5,030 bases of DNA from Pseudomonadota bacterium (GTDB lineage Bacteria; Pseudomonadota; Alphaproteobacteria; Rhizobiales; Xanthobacteraceae), in the NCBI GenBank assembly GCA_021779635.1, contig JAJYAH010000583.1:1-5030 (forward strand), read 5' to 3'. Positions 1-5,030 of this stretch are shown piece by piece (position 1 is the stretch's first letter; each line of letters starts with the position of its first letter). A program made the position numbers and the translations under genes. The notes under the pieces are model-generated. The model was not told the DNA's origin and ran no database searches. It saw nothing but the letters and a program-made list of their open reading frames with translations.

Positions 1-1564
1 CGGCATTCAGTTCAGCGTCCGCTACCGGTCGGAGCGCTACAAGAGCAACGATCTGCAGGTAGCCCTGGAGCAGGCCGCCGGCTATGTCGCGGTGCCGCTT
101 TCGCTCGCGGCGATGGCGACGGCCGCCGGATTCCTCTCGTTCCTGCCGACCGACTACAAGGGAGTTTCGGAGCTTGGCGAGATTGCCGGCGTAGGGATGC
201 TGGTTGCATTTCTGTCCAGCATCACGGTGCTGCCGGCACTGCTGAGCTTGCTCAATCCTCCCGGAGAAAAAGAGCCGGTCGGCTACGCGTTCCTGGCGCC
301 GGTCGATCATTTCCTCGAAGAGCACCGCGTGGCCATCATCGTCGGCACGCTCTTGATCGCGGTCGCCGGTCTGCCGTTCCTGTACTTCCTGAGATTCGAC
401 TTCAACCCGATCAACCTGCGCAGTCCCAAGGTCGAATCGATTGCGACCTTTCTCGATTTGAGGAAGGACCCCAATACCGGCGCCAATGCCATCAATGTGA
501 TGACGAATTCGGAAGGCGACGCCAAGAAGATCGAAGCGCGGCTGGAACAGCTGCCGGAAGTGCTTCGCGTCATGTCGCTGGACAGTTTTGTCCCCGATGA
601 CCAGCCGGCAAAATTGAAGCTCATCGCCCAGGGCGCCAAGATTCTCAATCCGGCGCTCAACCCGGATTCCATCGATGCCGCGCCATCCGACGCGGAAAAT
701 GTCGAGGCCTTGAAGGGATCGGCGGAGAGCCTGCGCAAGGCGGCCGGCGACGGCAAGGGGCCGGGCGCCGTGGCGGCGCGGCGGCTTGCCGATGCGCTGT
801 CAAACCTCGCCGACTCCAATGAAGCCACGCGAAACAAGGTGCAGGCCATCTTCGTGACGCCGCTGAAGGTGGTGCTCGACCAGCTCAGAAACTCGCTGCA
901 GGCGCAACCGGTCAGCCTGAAGACGCTGCCGGCCGATCTCGTGAGTTCCTGGAAAACCAAGGATGGCCTGGAGCGCGTCGAGGCGCTGCCGCGCGGCGAT
1001 CCCAACGACAACGATACCTTGCGCAAGTTTGCCGGCGCCGTTCTGGCGGCCGAGCCGAACGCGATCGGTGGACCGGTATCGATTCTCAAATCCGGCGACA
1101 CCGTTGTGAAAGCCTTTATTCATGCCGGTATCTGGGCGCTGGTCGTGATCAGTCTCTTGCTCTGGCTGGCGTTGCGGCGGATAACCGACGTGCTGTTGAC
1201 GCTGGTCCCGTTGCTGGTGGCGGGCACGGTGACGCTGGAAATCTGCGTGTTGATCGGACTGCCGCTCAACTTCGCCAACATCGTCGCACTGCCATTGCTG
1301 CTCGGCGTCGGCGTCGCGTTCAAGATCTACTATGTCACGGCATGGCGGGCCGGCAGAACGAATCTGCTGCAGTCGAGCCTGACGCGAGCCATATTTTTCA
1401 GCGCCATGACGACCGCCACGGCATTCGGAAGCCTCTGGCTATCGAGTCATCCGGGCACCGCGAGCATGGGCAAGCTCCTGGCGCTCTCGCTGGTCACCAC
1501 GCTGGCGGCCGTATTGCTGTTTCAGCCGGCGCTAATGGGCAAACCGCGCGATCTCGGGAATTAG
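1..1564 (+). CDS. hpnN: Hopanoid transporter HpnN, RND/MMPL family (C-terminal part, 5' end outside window)
   Basis: Inner-membrane RND-type exporter that moves hopanoids towards the outer membrane; this role is established for HpnN of Rhodopseudomonas palustris. The frame is open from base 2, giving about 520 residues of a family usually near 850-880, so the N-terminal ~40% is missing. In visible numbering, membrane segments lie near 31-47, 57-84 and 111-130, then a soluble periplasmic porter domain follows (about 131-370), then a second block of membrane segments (about 372-515). The two membrane halves resemble each other, as expected for the RND internal duplication: PLSLAAMATAAGFLSF in the first half matches AIFFSAMTTATAFGSLWL in the second. 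The stretch GVSELGEIAGVGML is typical of the family. The stop is TAG at 1562-1564, inside the 3' end of the opposing gene. No frameshift is seen. Assignment to HpnN rather than a generic MMPL protein rests on the remembered pattern and on hpnO nearby. Confidence 0.94.
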   Translation, partial: GIQFSVRYRSERYKSNDLQVALEQAAGYVAVPLSLAAMATAAGFLSFLPTDYKGVSELGEIAGVGMLVAFLSSITVLPALLSLLNPPGEKEPVGYAFLAPVDHFLEEHRVAIIVGTLLIAVAGLPFLYFLRFDFNPINLRSPKVESIATFLDLRKDPNTGANAINVMTNSEGDAKKIEARLEQLPEVLRVMSLDSFVPDDQPAKLKLIAQGAKILNPALNPDSIDAAPSDAENVEALKGSAESLRKAAGDGKGPGAVAARRLADALSNLADSNEATRNKVQAIFVTPLKVVLDQLRNSLQAQPVSLKTLPADLVSSWKTKDGLERVEALPRGDPNDNDTLRKFAGAVLAAEPNAIGGPVSILKSGDTVVKAFIHAGIWALVVISLLLWLALRRITDVLLTLVPLLVAGTVTLEICVLIGLPLNFANIVALPLLLGVGVAFKIYYVTAWRAGRTNLLQSSLTRAIFFSAMTTATAFGSLWLSSHPGTASMGKLLALSLVTTLAAVLLFQPALMGKPRDLGN

Positions 1565-2200
1565 ACAGATATCGCCAACCGGGTCGCCCGGCTGCGCGGC
1601 CGCGGTGTGCTTTTGACTGTGGGTTCTGGAAGGCGGGTTGATGGATCCGGTGGTCTTCGGCGCGCCCGCGGTCTGCGCGGTGGTTTTGGGTGCCGCACCC
1701 GTGGTTTTCGGCGCGCCCTTGGCCATGCTGTTGGCCGGGCTGGAGGGTATCGGGCCGGCGACACGCGTCCAGGTTTCGCCGCCGCAGAGGAAGCCGAGCA
1801 CGCAGCCCTTGATCTCGAGCTGGTCGGAACCGATGGGCCTGATGGTCGAACTGTAGAGTTGCCCGTCCTTGGCGTTATAAACTTGGCCTTCCCATTGATC
1901 GACGCCGGGTTTCTTCTTCATGTCGATCAGGATCGCCATGCCCAGGGTCGGCCTGCTCTGTTTTGAGACATCGGGATTGTTCTGGTCGCGGCCGCCCGGG
2001 ACTTTCTCCCACGACACCGCACCCCACATGCTTCCGTTGCATTCGGCGACACGAATGTTGGCGACACCGTCGGCCACCCGCCAGTCACCGGTTGGATCCG
2101 CTGCCAGCGCAGGCGTTGGAAAGGCGGGCGCAAGACACGTCGCCAAAAATAACACAGAATATGATATTGTGCGGATGGTGTTTCGCGGGCGGTGCAACAT
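1532..2200 (-). CDS. Exported DUF2147-family protein with APKTT-repeat tail
   Basis: A 222-residue protein predicted to leave the cytoplasm. The N terminus has basic residues (R4, R6, R10), a hydrophobic core and an ALA|AD signal-peptidase I site after residue 33. Residues 35-147 fit the DUF2147 pattern: a DPTGDW opening, a DQNNPD motif at 72-77, LGMAIL, a YNAKDGQLYSS segment, then KGCVLGFLCGGETWTRV with C133 and C139. The biochemical function of the family is not known to me. Residues 148-222 are a Pro/Thr/Ala/Lys-rich tail with three APKTT copies, probably disordered. The ATG at 2198-2200 is chosen because it gives the complete signal peptide; only a weak AGG lies upstream. The gene converges on hpnN with a 33-bp overlap and diverges from hpnO. 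A lipoprotein reading (LATC at 19-22) is less likely because Thr is unusual before the lipobox Cys. Confidence 0.85.
   Translation of the reverse strand: MLHRPRNTIRTISYSVLFLATCLAPAFPTPALAADPTGDWRVADGVANIRVAECNGSMWGAVSWEKVPGGRDQNNPDVSKQSRPTLGMAILIDMKKKPGVDQWEGQVYNAKDGQLYSSTIRPIGSDQLEIKGCVLGFLCGGETWTRVAGPIPSSPANSMAKGAPKTTGAAPKTTAQTAGAPKTTGSINPPSRTHSQKHTAAAQPGDPVGDICLIPEIARFAH
1649..1714 (-). repeat. Three APKTT-coding repeats in the DUF2147 protein tail
   Basis: On the minus strand this stretch encodes APKTT at residues 163-167, 170-174 and 180-184, with Gly/Ala/Gln/Thr spacers. On the plus strand the copies appear as near-identical GGTGGTCTTCGGCGCGCCC, GGTGGTTTTGGGTGCCGCACCC and CGTGGTTTTCGGCGCGCCC. 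The units are irregularly spaced (7 and 10 codons), so this is a degenerate tandem repeat. A flexible linker or cell-wall-proximal tail is inferred only. Confidence 0.8.
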
Positions 2201-2235
2201 GGTCTAAACCTATGCTCAAGTAGCTGGTCGAGGGC

Positions 2236-2257
2236 AAAACGCCGCATTGAGCGTTTT
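2236..2257. promoter_or_regulatory. Perfect inverted repeat AAAACGC-N8-GCGTTTT between divergent genes
   Basis: The left arm AAAACGC is at 2236-2242, the spacer CGCATTGA at 2243-2250 and the right arm GCGTTTT at 2251-2257; the match does not extend further out. It lies 35 bp upstream of the DUF2147 gene start and 38 bp upstream of the hpnO start, and 3 bp upstream of a TTGACG -35-like hexamer. It could be a two-fold operator for a dimeric regulator or a small hairpin. Palindromy is seen directly; the regulatory role is inferred. Confidence 0.45.
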
Positions 2258-2260
2258 CAG

Positions 2261-2291
2261 TTGACGAAGTGCCTATCAAACGAAGTATGTA
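2261..2291 (+). promoter_or_regulatory. Candidate hpnO promoter (TTGACG -35)
   Basis: TTGACG at 2261-2266 is a good sigma-70-type -35 match. The -10 side is poor: AGTATG at 2284-2289 (17-bp spacing) or TATGTA at 2286-2291 (19-bp spacing). A start site from either would fall at about 2297-2302, almost on the annotated ATG, implying a leaderless transcript or use of the next in-frame ATG at 2326. A separate TATATT at 2300-2305 is a better -10 but lacks a matching -35. Confidence 0.25.
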
Positions 2292-2295
2292 ACTG

Positions 2296-3687
2296 ATGCT
2301 ATATTCAAATCTAGACGTTTCCGAGATGTTTAAGGATCGGCAGTCGCAGCGCACTTCGCTGCATACGCGCTATCTGAATGAACAGCTGGTTCGGGTCCTG
2401 AAGACAATTGGCTACGATGTCGGCTTTCAAAAGGGGCAAGGCCAGTACCTGTTCGATCGCGATGGCGCACGGTATCTCGATCTACTAAGCGGTTTTGGCG
2501 TTTTTGCGATTGGCCGCAATCATCCGGCGCTGCGCCAGGCCCTGAAGAGCGTCCTCGACAGCGACCTGCCCAACCTGGTGCAACTCGACGTTTCGACGCT
2601 CGCCGGCGTGCTGGCCGAGCGCCTGTTGGAATACGTGCCCTACCTGGATAAGGTCTTTTTTTCGAATTCCGGGGCAGAATGTGTCGAAGCTGCGATCAAA
2701 TTCGCGCGCGGAGCGACCGGTCGCCCCGGCATCGTGTACTGCTCGCACGGGTACCACGGTCTGACCTATGGCGCGCTTTCGCTCACCGACGATTCCAACT
2801 TCCGCGGCGGCTTCGAGCCGCTGCTGCCGGGCTGCTCCTCAATTCCCTTCAACGATCTGGCCGCTCTCGAGCAAGCGCTGTCGTCGCGCCAGGTTGCCGC
2901 CTTTATCGTCGAGCCGATCCAGGGCAAGGGCGTCAATATGCCCACGGATGAATTTCTGCCGGGTGCCGCCGCGCTCTGCCGTCGCTATGGGACCCTGTTT
3001 GTCGCCGACGAAATTCAGACCGGTATCGGCCGCACCGGGCGCTTCCTCGCGGTCGAGCACTGGAATGTGGAACCCGACATGGTGCTGCTCGCCAAGGCGC
3101 TGTCCGGCGGTCACGTTCCGGTCGGCGCCTTGCTGACGCGCAAGAGCATCTTCGACAAGATCTTCAATCAAATGGATCGTGCGGTGGTGCACGGATCGAC
3201 GTTTGCGAAAAACGATCTGGCAATGGCCGCCGGCATCGCGACCCTCGAGGTCATCAAGACCGAAAAATTGATCGATGCGGCCGCCAAGCGCGGCGCCGAA
3301 TTGCGGCTGGCGCTGACCCGGATGGTCCCCGGCTATGAATTGCTGAAGGAGGTTCGCGGCAAGGGCTTGATGATCGGCGTGGAGTTCGGTCAGCCGAAGT
3401 CGCTGCGGCTGAAGGCGTCCTGGAACATCCTCGAAGCCGCCAACAAGGGTTTGTTCTGCCAGCTCATCACGGTGCCCCTGTTCAAGGACCACAAGATCCT
3501 GACGCAGGTTTCCGGCCATGGCAGCCACACCATCAAGCTGTTGCCGCCGCTGACTATCACCCAGGAAGATTGCAACTGGATCGAGACCGCGTTCGATACC
3601 GTCATCGCCGACAGTCACAAGGTCCCCGGCGCGATCTGGTCGCTGGGCAAGACGCTGGTCGACAACGCCGTGCGCAAATCGGCGTAG
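2296..3687 (+). CDS. hpnO: HpnO, class-III aminotransferase for aminobacteriohopanetriol
   Basis: Cytoplasmic PLP enzyme of fold type I, 463 residues, normal for the family. HpnO is required in Rhodopseudomonas palustris for aminobacteriohopanetriol, where an amino group is placed at the end of the hopanoid side chain (C-35), presumably from ribosylhopane. Visible motifs: SGAE at 125-128 (PLP phosphate loop), YHG at 153-155 (ring stacking), VEPIQG from 205, VADEIQTG with D238 pairing to the pyridine nitrogen, the Schiff-base lysine K267 in LLAKALSGGHVPVGA, and HGSTF at 299-303 with T302 expected to contact the cofactor phosphate. All key residues are intact. The ATG at 2296 is the first after an in-frame TAA at 2290-2292 but has no clear Shine-Dalgarno; ATG 2326 (residue 11) is an alternative. 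Ornithine/acetylornithine-type aminotransferases are the nearest confusable families; the hpnN neighbour favours HpnO. Confidence 0.94.
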   Translation: MLYSNLDVSEMFKDRQSQRTSLHTRYLNEQLVRVLKTIGYDVGFQKGQGQYLFDRDGARYLDLLSGFGVFAIGRNHPALRQALKSVLDSDLPNLVQLDVSTLAGVLAERLLEYVPYLDKVFFSNSGAECVEAAIKFARGATGRPGIVYCSHGYHGLTYGALSLTDDSNFRGGFEPLLPGCSSIPFNDLAALEQALSSRQVAAFIVEPIQGKGVNMPTDEFLPGAAALCRRYGTLFVADEIQTGIGRTGRFLAVEHWNVEPDMVLLAKALSGGHVPVGALLTRKSIFDKIFNQMDRAVVHGSTFAKNDLAMAAGIATLEVIKTEKLIDAAAKRGAELRLALTRMVPGYELLKEVRGKGLMIGVEFGQPKSLRLKASWNILEAANKGLFCQLITVPLFKDHKILTQVSGHGSHTIKLLPPLTITQEDCNWIETAFDTVIADSHKVPGAIWSLGKTLVDNAVRKSA

Positions 3688-3730
3688 GCCAAGTTGGGCT
3701 GGGGCGTGAAGCCATAGATTCAGGGTGGTC

Positions 3731-3765
3731 GGCGGACAGTCCGCGTTGGCATGGTCGCCGTTTTT
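3731..3765 (+). terminator. Weak terminator-like hairpin after hpnO
   Basis: GGCGGAC (3731-3737) can pair with GTCGCC (3754-3759) with one bulged G, followed by G and five T at 3761-3765. A competing small hairpin GCGGA-CAG-TCCGC lies at 3732-3744. A second stem, GCCG (3766-3769) with CGGC (3778-3781), sits beyond the T-run and would have A residues after it on the minus strand, so it is not a good terminator for nuoB. The stem is short and the loop is 16 nt, so this call is tentative. Confidence 0.28.
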
Positions 3766-3790
3766 GCCGTGCAAGTTCGGCAGCAGGAAC

Positions 3791-4300
3791 TTAGCGCTCA
3801 ATGGTGCCGGTGCGCCGAATCTTTTTCTGCAGCAGCATCACGCTGTAGAGCAGCGCTTCCGCCGTCGGCGGGCAGCCGGGCACGTAAATGTCGACCGGCA
3901 CGATGCGGTCGCAGCCGCGCACCACCGAGTACGAGTAGTGATAGTAGCCGCCGCCATTGGCGCACGATCCCATCGAGATCACATAGCGCGGCTCCGGCAT
4001 CTGGTCGTAGACCTTGCGCAGCGCGGGAGCCATCTTGTTCGTAAGTGTGCCAGCGACGATCATCAGGTCGCTCTGCCGAGGCGAAGCCCGCGGGAAACAA
4101 CCGAACCGCTCCAGGTCGTAGCGCGGCATCATGACCTGCATCATTTCGATCGCACAGCAAGCAAGCCCGAAGGTTACCCAATAGATCGACCCCGTCCGCG
4201 CCCATGTAATCATTTCGTCGGTTGAGGTGACGAAAAACCCCTTGTCTGCAAGCTCGTTATTGATTTCTGGGAATGATGAATCCTTGCCGACCAATTCCAT
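3791..4300 (-). CDS. nuoB: NADH-quinone oxidoreductase subunit B (NuoB), stand-alone copy
   Basis: Peripheral-arm subunit of respiratory complex I that carries the terminal 4Fe-4S cluster N2 and helps form the quinone site; homologous to mitochondrial PSST. With the start at 4300 it has 169 residues. The expected ligands are all present: tandem C48-C49 in [10 protein letters not shown]113 in [11 protein letters not shown] and C143 in [12 protein letters not shown]. The conserved PRASPRQSD and [18 protein letters not shown] stretches are intact, so it looks functional. The start is chosen at ATG 4298-4300 because AAGGGAGG sits 5 bases before it; an 11-residue extension would need a TTG. An extra Cys (C68) lies before PRASPRQ, where relatives I recall have Ala, Val or similar. 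No nuoA or nuoC flanks it: hpnO converges on one side and a P450 lies upstream. It may be a second NuoB paralogue, or the organism's nuo genes may be split. Confidence 0.93.
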   Translation of the reverse strand: MELVGKDSSFPEINNELADKGFFVTSTDEMITWARTGSIYWVTFGLACCAIEMMQVMMPRYDLERFGCFPRASPRQSDLMIVAGTLTNKMAPALRKVYDQMPEPRYVISMGSCANGGGYYHYSYSVVRGCDRIVPVDIYVPGCPPTAEALLYSVMLLQKKIRRTGTIER

Positions 4301-4313
4301 CTGTGCCTCCCTT
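4301..4313 (-). promoter_or_regulatory. Strong Shine-Dalgarno that decides the nuoB start
   Basis: On the minus strand AAGGGAGG (4313-4306) is followed by CACAG and the ATG at 4300-4298. This near-ideal site with 5-base spacing supports the 169-residue NuoB over the TTG-started 180-residue version beginning at 4333. Confidence 0.85.
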
Positions 4314-4358
4314 GGTTTGCTCTGTCCAAACAACGACCGCCGGTTTACCGAGACAGCG

Positions 4359-4393
4359 ACCGAACTCCGGACATCGCTGGAGGTCCGGTCGGT
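4359..4393. other. Bulged inverted repeat between the P450 gene and nuoB
   Basis: ACCGA-ACT-CCGGAC (4359-4372) pairs with GTCCGGTCGGT (4383-4393) over 11 base pairs with a 3-nt bulge (ACT) and a 10-nt loop. It lies 18 bases past the P450 stop on the minus strand and 58 bases before the nuoB start. No T-run follows it in the P450 direction, so it is not a classic intrinsic terminator. It may be an RNA processing or stability element, or chance pairing in GC-rich DNA. Confidence 0.35.
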
Positions 4394-4411
4394 GCCAGGT
4401 GCTGGCCTCCG

Positions 4412-5030
4412 CTACAGCGATGGCGCCCTCTCAAGCCTGAACATCGCAGCATAGCTTGGTTGGATGGTAAGGCGCCCTACCGGCATGACGGGACGATTGC
4501 TCTCGATGGCGAGCGCGTAGCGCTGGAGGAGCGTCGCCAGCATGATCTGGGCCTCGGCCAGCGCGAAGGCCGCGCCGATACAGATGCGAGGACCGGCGCC
4601 GAAGGGCAAATATGCGCCCCCCGATGTCCAGGGCGAAGACTGTCCGGCAAATCTGTCAGGAATGAAAGCCGTCGGATGCTGCCAGTGCTTGCGATGGCGA
4701 TGAAGCACCCAGGGCACGACATAAACCTGAACGCCGCGCCGCACGGGCTCCCCCATGATCACGTCATCTTCGATCGGCTCGCGCACCAGGATGGGGACCG
4801 GCGGGTAGAGCCGCAGAGTCTCCAGAAGCACGAGGCGCAGGCGCGGCCAGTGGCTGAGATCGCCGAGGGTTGCGACGCGCTCAGGCGGAAAGGCTGCCAC
4901 TTCGGCTCGCAGCCGCGCTTGCTCGCCGTGATCGAGCGTCAGTAGATAGGAGGCCCAGAACAGCAGGCGTGCCGTGGTCTCGTAGCCGCCGAAGATCATC
5001 GTCGCGCACTGATCGCGCACCTCGTCGGCG
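4412..5030 (-). CDS. Cytochrome P450 (C-terminal half, 5' end outside window)
   Basis: Heme-thiolate monooxygenase; substrate unknown. About 205 C-terminal residues are visible of a usual 400-460, and the frame is open to the window edge, so the GTG at 5018-5020 is an internal Val codon, not the start. Diagnostic parts appear in order: the I-helix oxygen-activation motif FGGYETTA, the K-helix ExxR (ETLR, followed by LYPPVP), a PERF-like PDRF, and the heme loop FGAGPRICIG with the axial Cys codon at 4580-4582. Arg in the GPRxC position resembles the CYP102/CYP4-like group more than typical soluble bacterial class-I P450s, which usually have His there. The stop is TAG at 4412-4414. nuoB follows 111 bases downstream on the same strand. 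No ferredoxin or reductase gene is visible, so the redox partner cannot be assigned. No membrane anchor can be judged without the N terminus. Confidence 0.92.
   Translation of the reverse strand, partial: ADEVRDQCATMIFGGYETTARLLFWASYLLTLDHGEQARLRAEVAAFPPERVATLGDLSHWPRLRLVLLETLRLYPPVPILVREPIEDDVIMGEPVRRGVQVYVVPWVLHRHRKHWQHPTAFIPDRFAGQSSPWTSGGAYLPFGAGPRICIGAAFALAEAQIMLATLLQRYALAIESNRPVMPVGRLTIQPSYAAMFRLERAPSL

Noticed and set aside
92..94. GTG at 92 as the start of the transporter gene
   Set aside because: The frame is open and reads as HpnN-like sequence (GIQFSVRYRSERYK) back to base 2, so GTG 92 is an internal Val codon.
307..1101. Minus-strand open frame within hpnN (264 residues)
   Set aside because: Ser/Arg/Ala-rich shadow of the hpnN reading frame with no motif or signal.
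2201..2295. EcfG-type (general stress) promoter upstream of hpnO or the DUF2147 gene
   Set aside because: Some hopanoid genes in this group are known to be under EcfG control, but no GGAAC...CGTT pair with 16-17 bp spacing is present on either strand here.
2839..3801. Long open frame on the minus strand across hpnO (320 residues)
   Set aside because: It lies antisense to the well-supported hpnO, with composition typical of a high-GC shadow frame and no recognisable domain.
4301..4333. 11-residue N-terminal extension of NuoB from a TTG start
   Set aside because: A strong AAGGGAGG site 5 bases before ATG 4300 fixes the shorter start; the TTG has no comparable ribosome binding site.
4314..4411. 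Sigma-54 promoter (TGGCAC on the minus strand) ahead of nuoB
   Set aside because: A TGGCAC hexamer is present but the required TTGC-like -12 element at the right spacing is missing.
4412..4945. Plus-strand open frames opposite the P450
   Set aside because: They are antisense to a frame with ExxR and heme-binding motifs and show no family features.
3791..5030. NuoB as redox partner of the P450
   Set aside because: NuoB works only inside complex I and is not a known P450 electron donor; adjacency alone does not support this.

Overview
The window looks like chromosomal DNA from a hopanoid-making alphaproteobacterium of the Bradyrhizobium/Rhodopseudomonas type. The evidence is high GC in both coding and third-codon positions, an HpnN-type transporter next to an HpnO-type aminotransferase, and a NuoB that closely follows the alphaproteobacterial/mitochondrial (PSST) pattern. 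The genus is inferred from remembered protein patterns; no search was run.

Layout: (1) 1-1564, plus strand: the C-terminal ~520 codons of hpnN, an RND/MMPL-family exporter that moves hopanoids to the outer membrane; its 5' end lies outside the window. (2) 1532-2200, minus strand: a secreted DUF2147-type protein with a low-complexity tail; its 3' end overlaps the 3' end of hpnN by 33 bp. (3) 2201-2295: an AT-richer divergent intergenic region with a perfect inverted repeat and a short direct repeat. (4) 2296-3687, plus strand: hpnO, the class-III aminotransferase needed for aminobacteriohopanetriol. (5) 3688-3790: a short convergent gap with a weak terminator-like hairpin. (6) 3791-4300, minus strand: a complete nuoB with no nuoA or nuoC beside it; the start is fixed by a strong Shine-Dalgarno sequence. 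(7) 4301-4411: a leader/intergenic region with a bulged hairpin. (8) 4412 to the window end, minus strand: the C-terminal ~205 residues of a cytochrome P450.

How the genes fit together: hpnN and hpnO belong to one process, making side-chain-modified hopanoids and placing them in the outer membrane. The exported DUF2147 protein sits between them on the other strand; its link to hopanoids is suggested only by position. The nuoB and P450 genes share a strand and may be co-transcribed, but no biochemical link can be seen. No RNA genes, CRISPR arrays, insertion sequences or attachment sites were found, and no gene-free stretch exceeds 111 bases. I see no clear new system. The most useful leads are the regulatory architecture at 2236-2286, the isolated nuoB and the DUF2147 gene lodged between two hopanoid genes.
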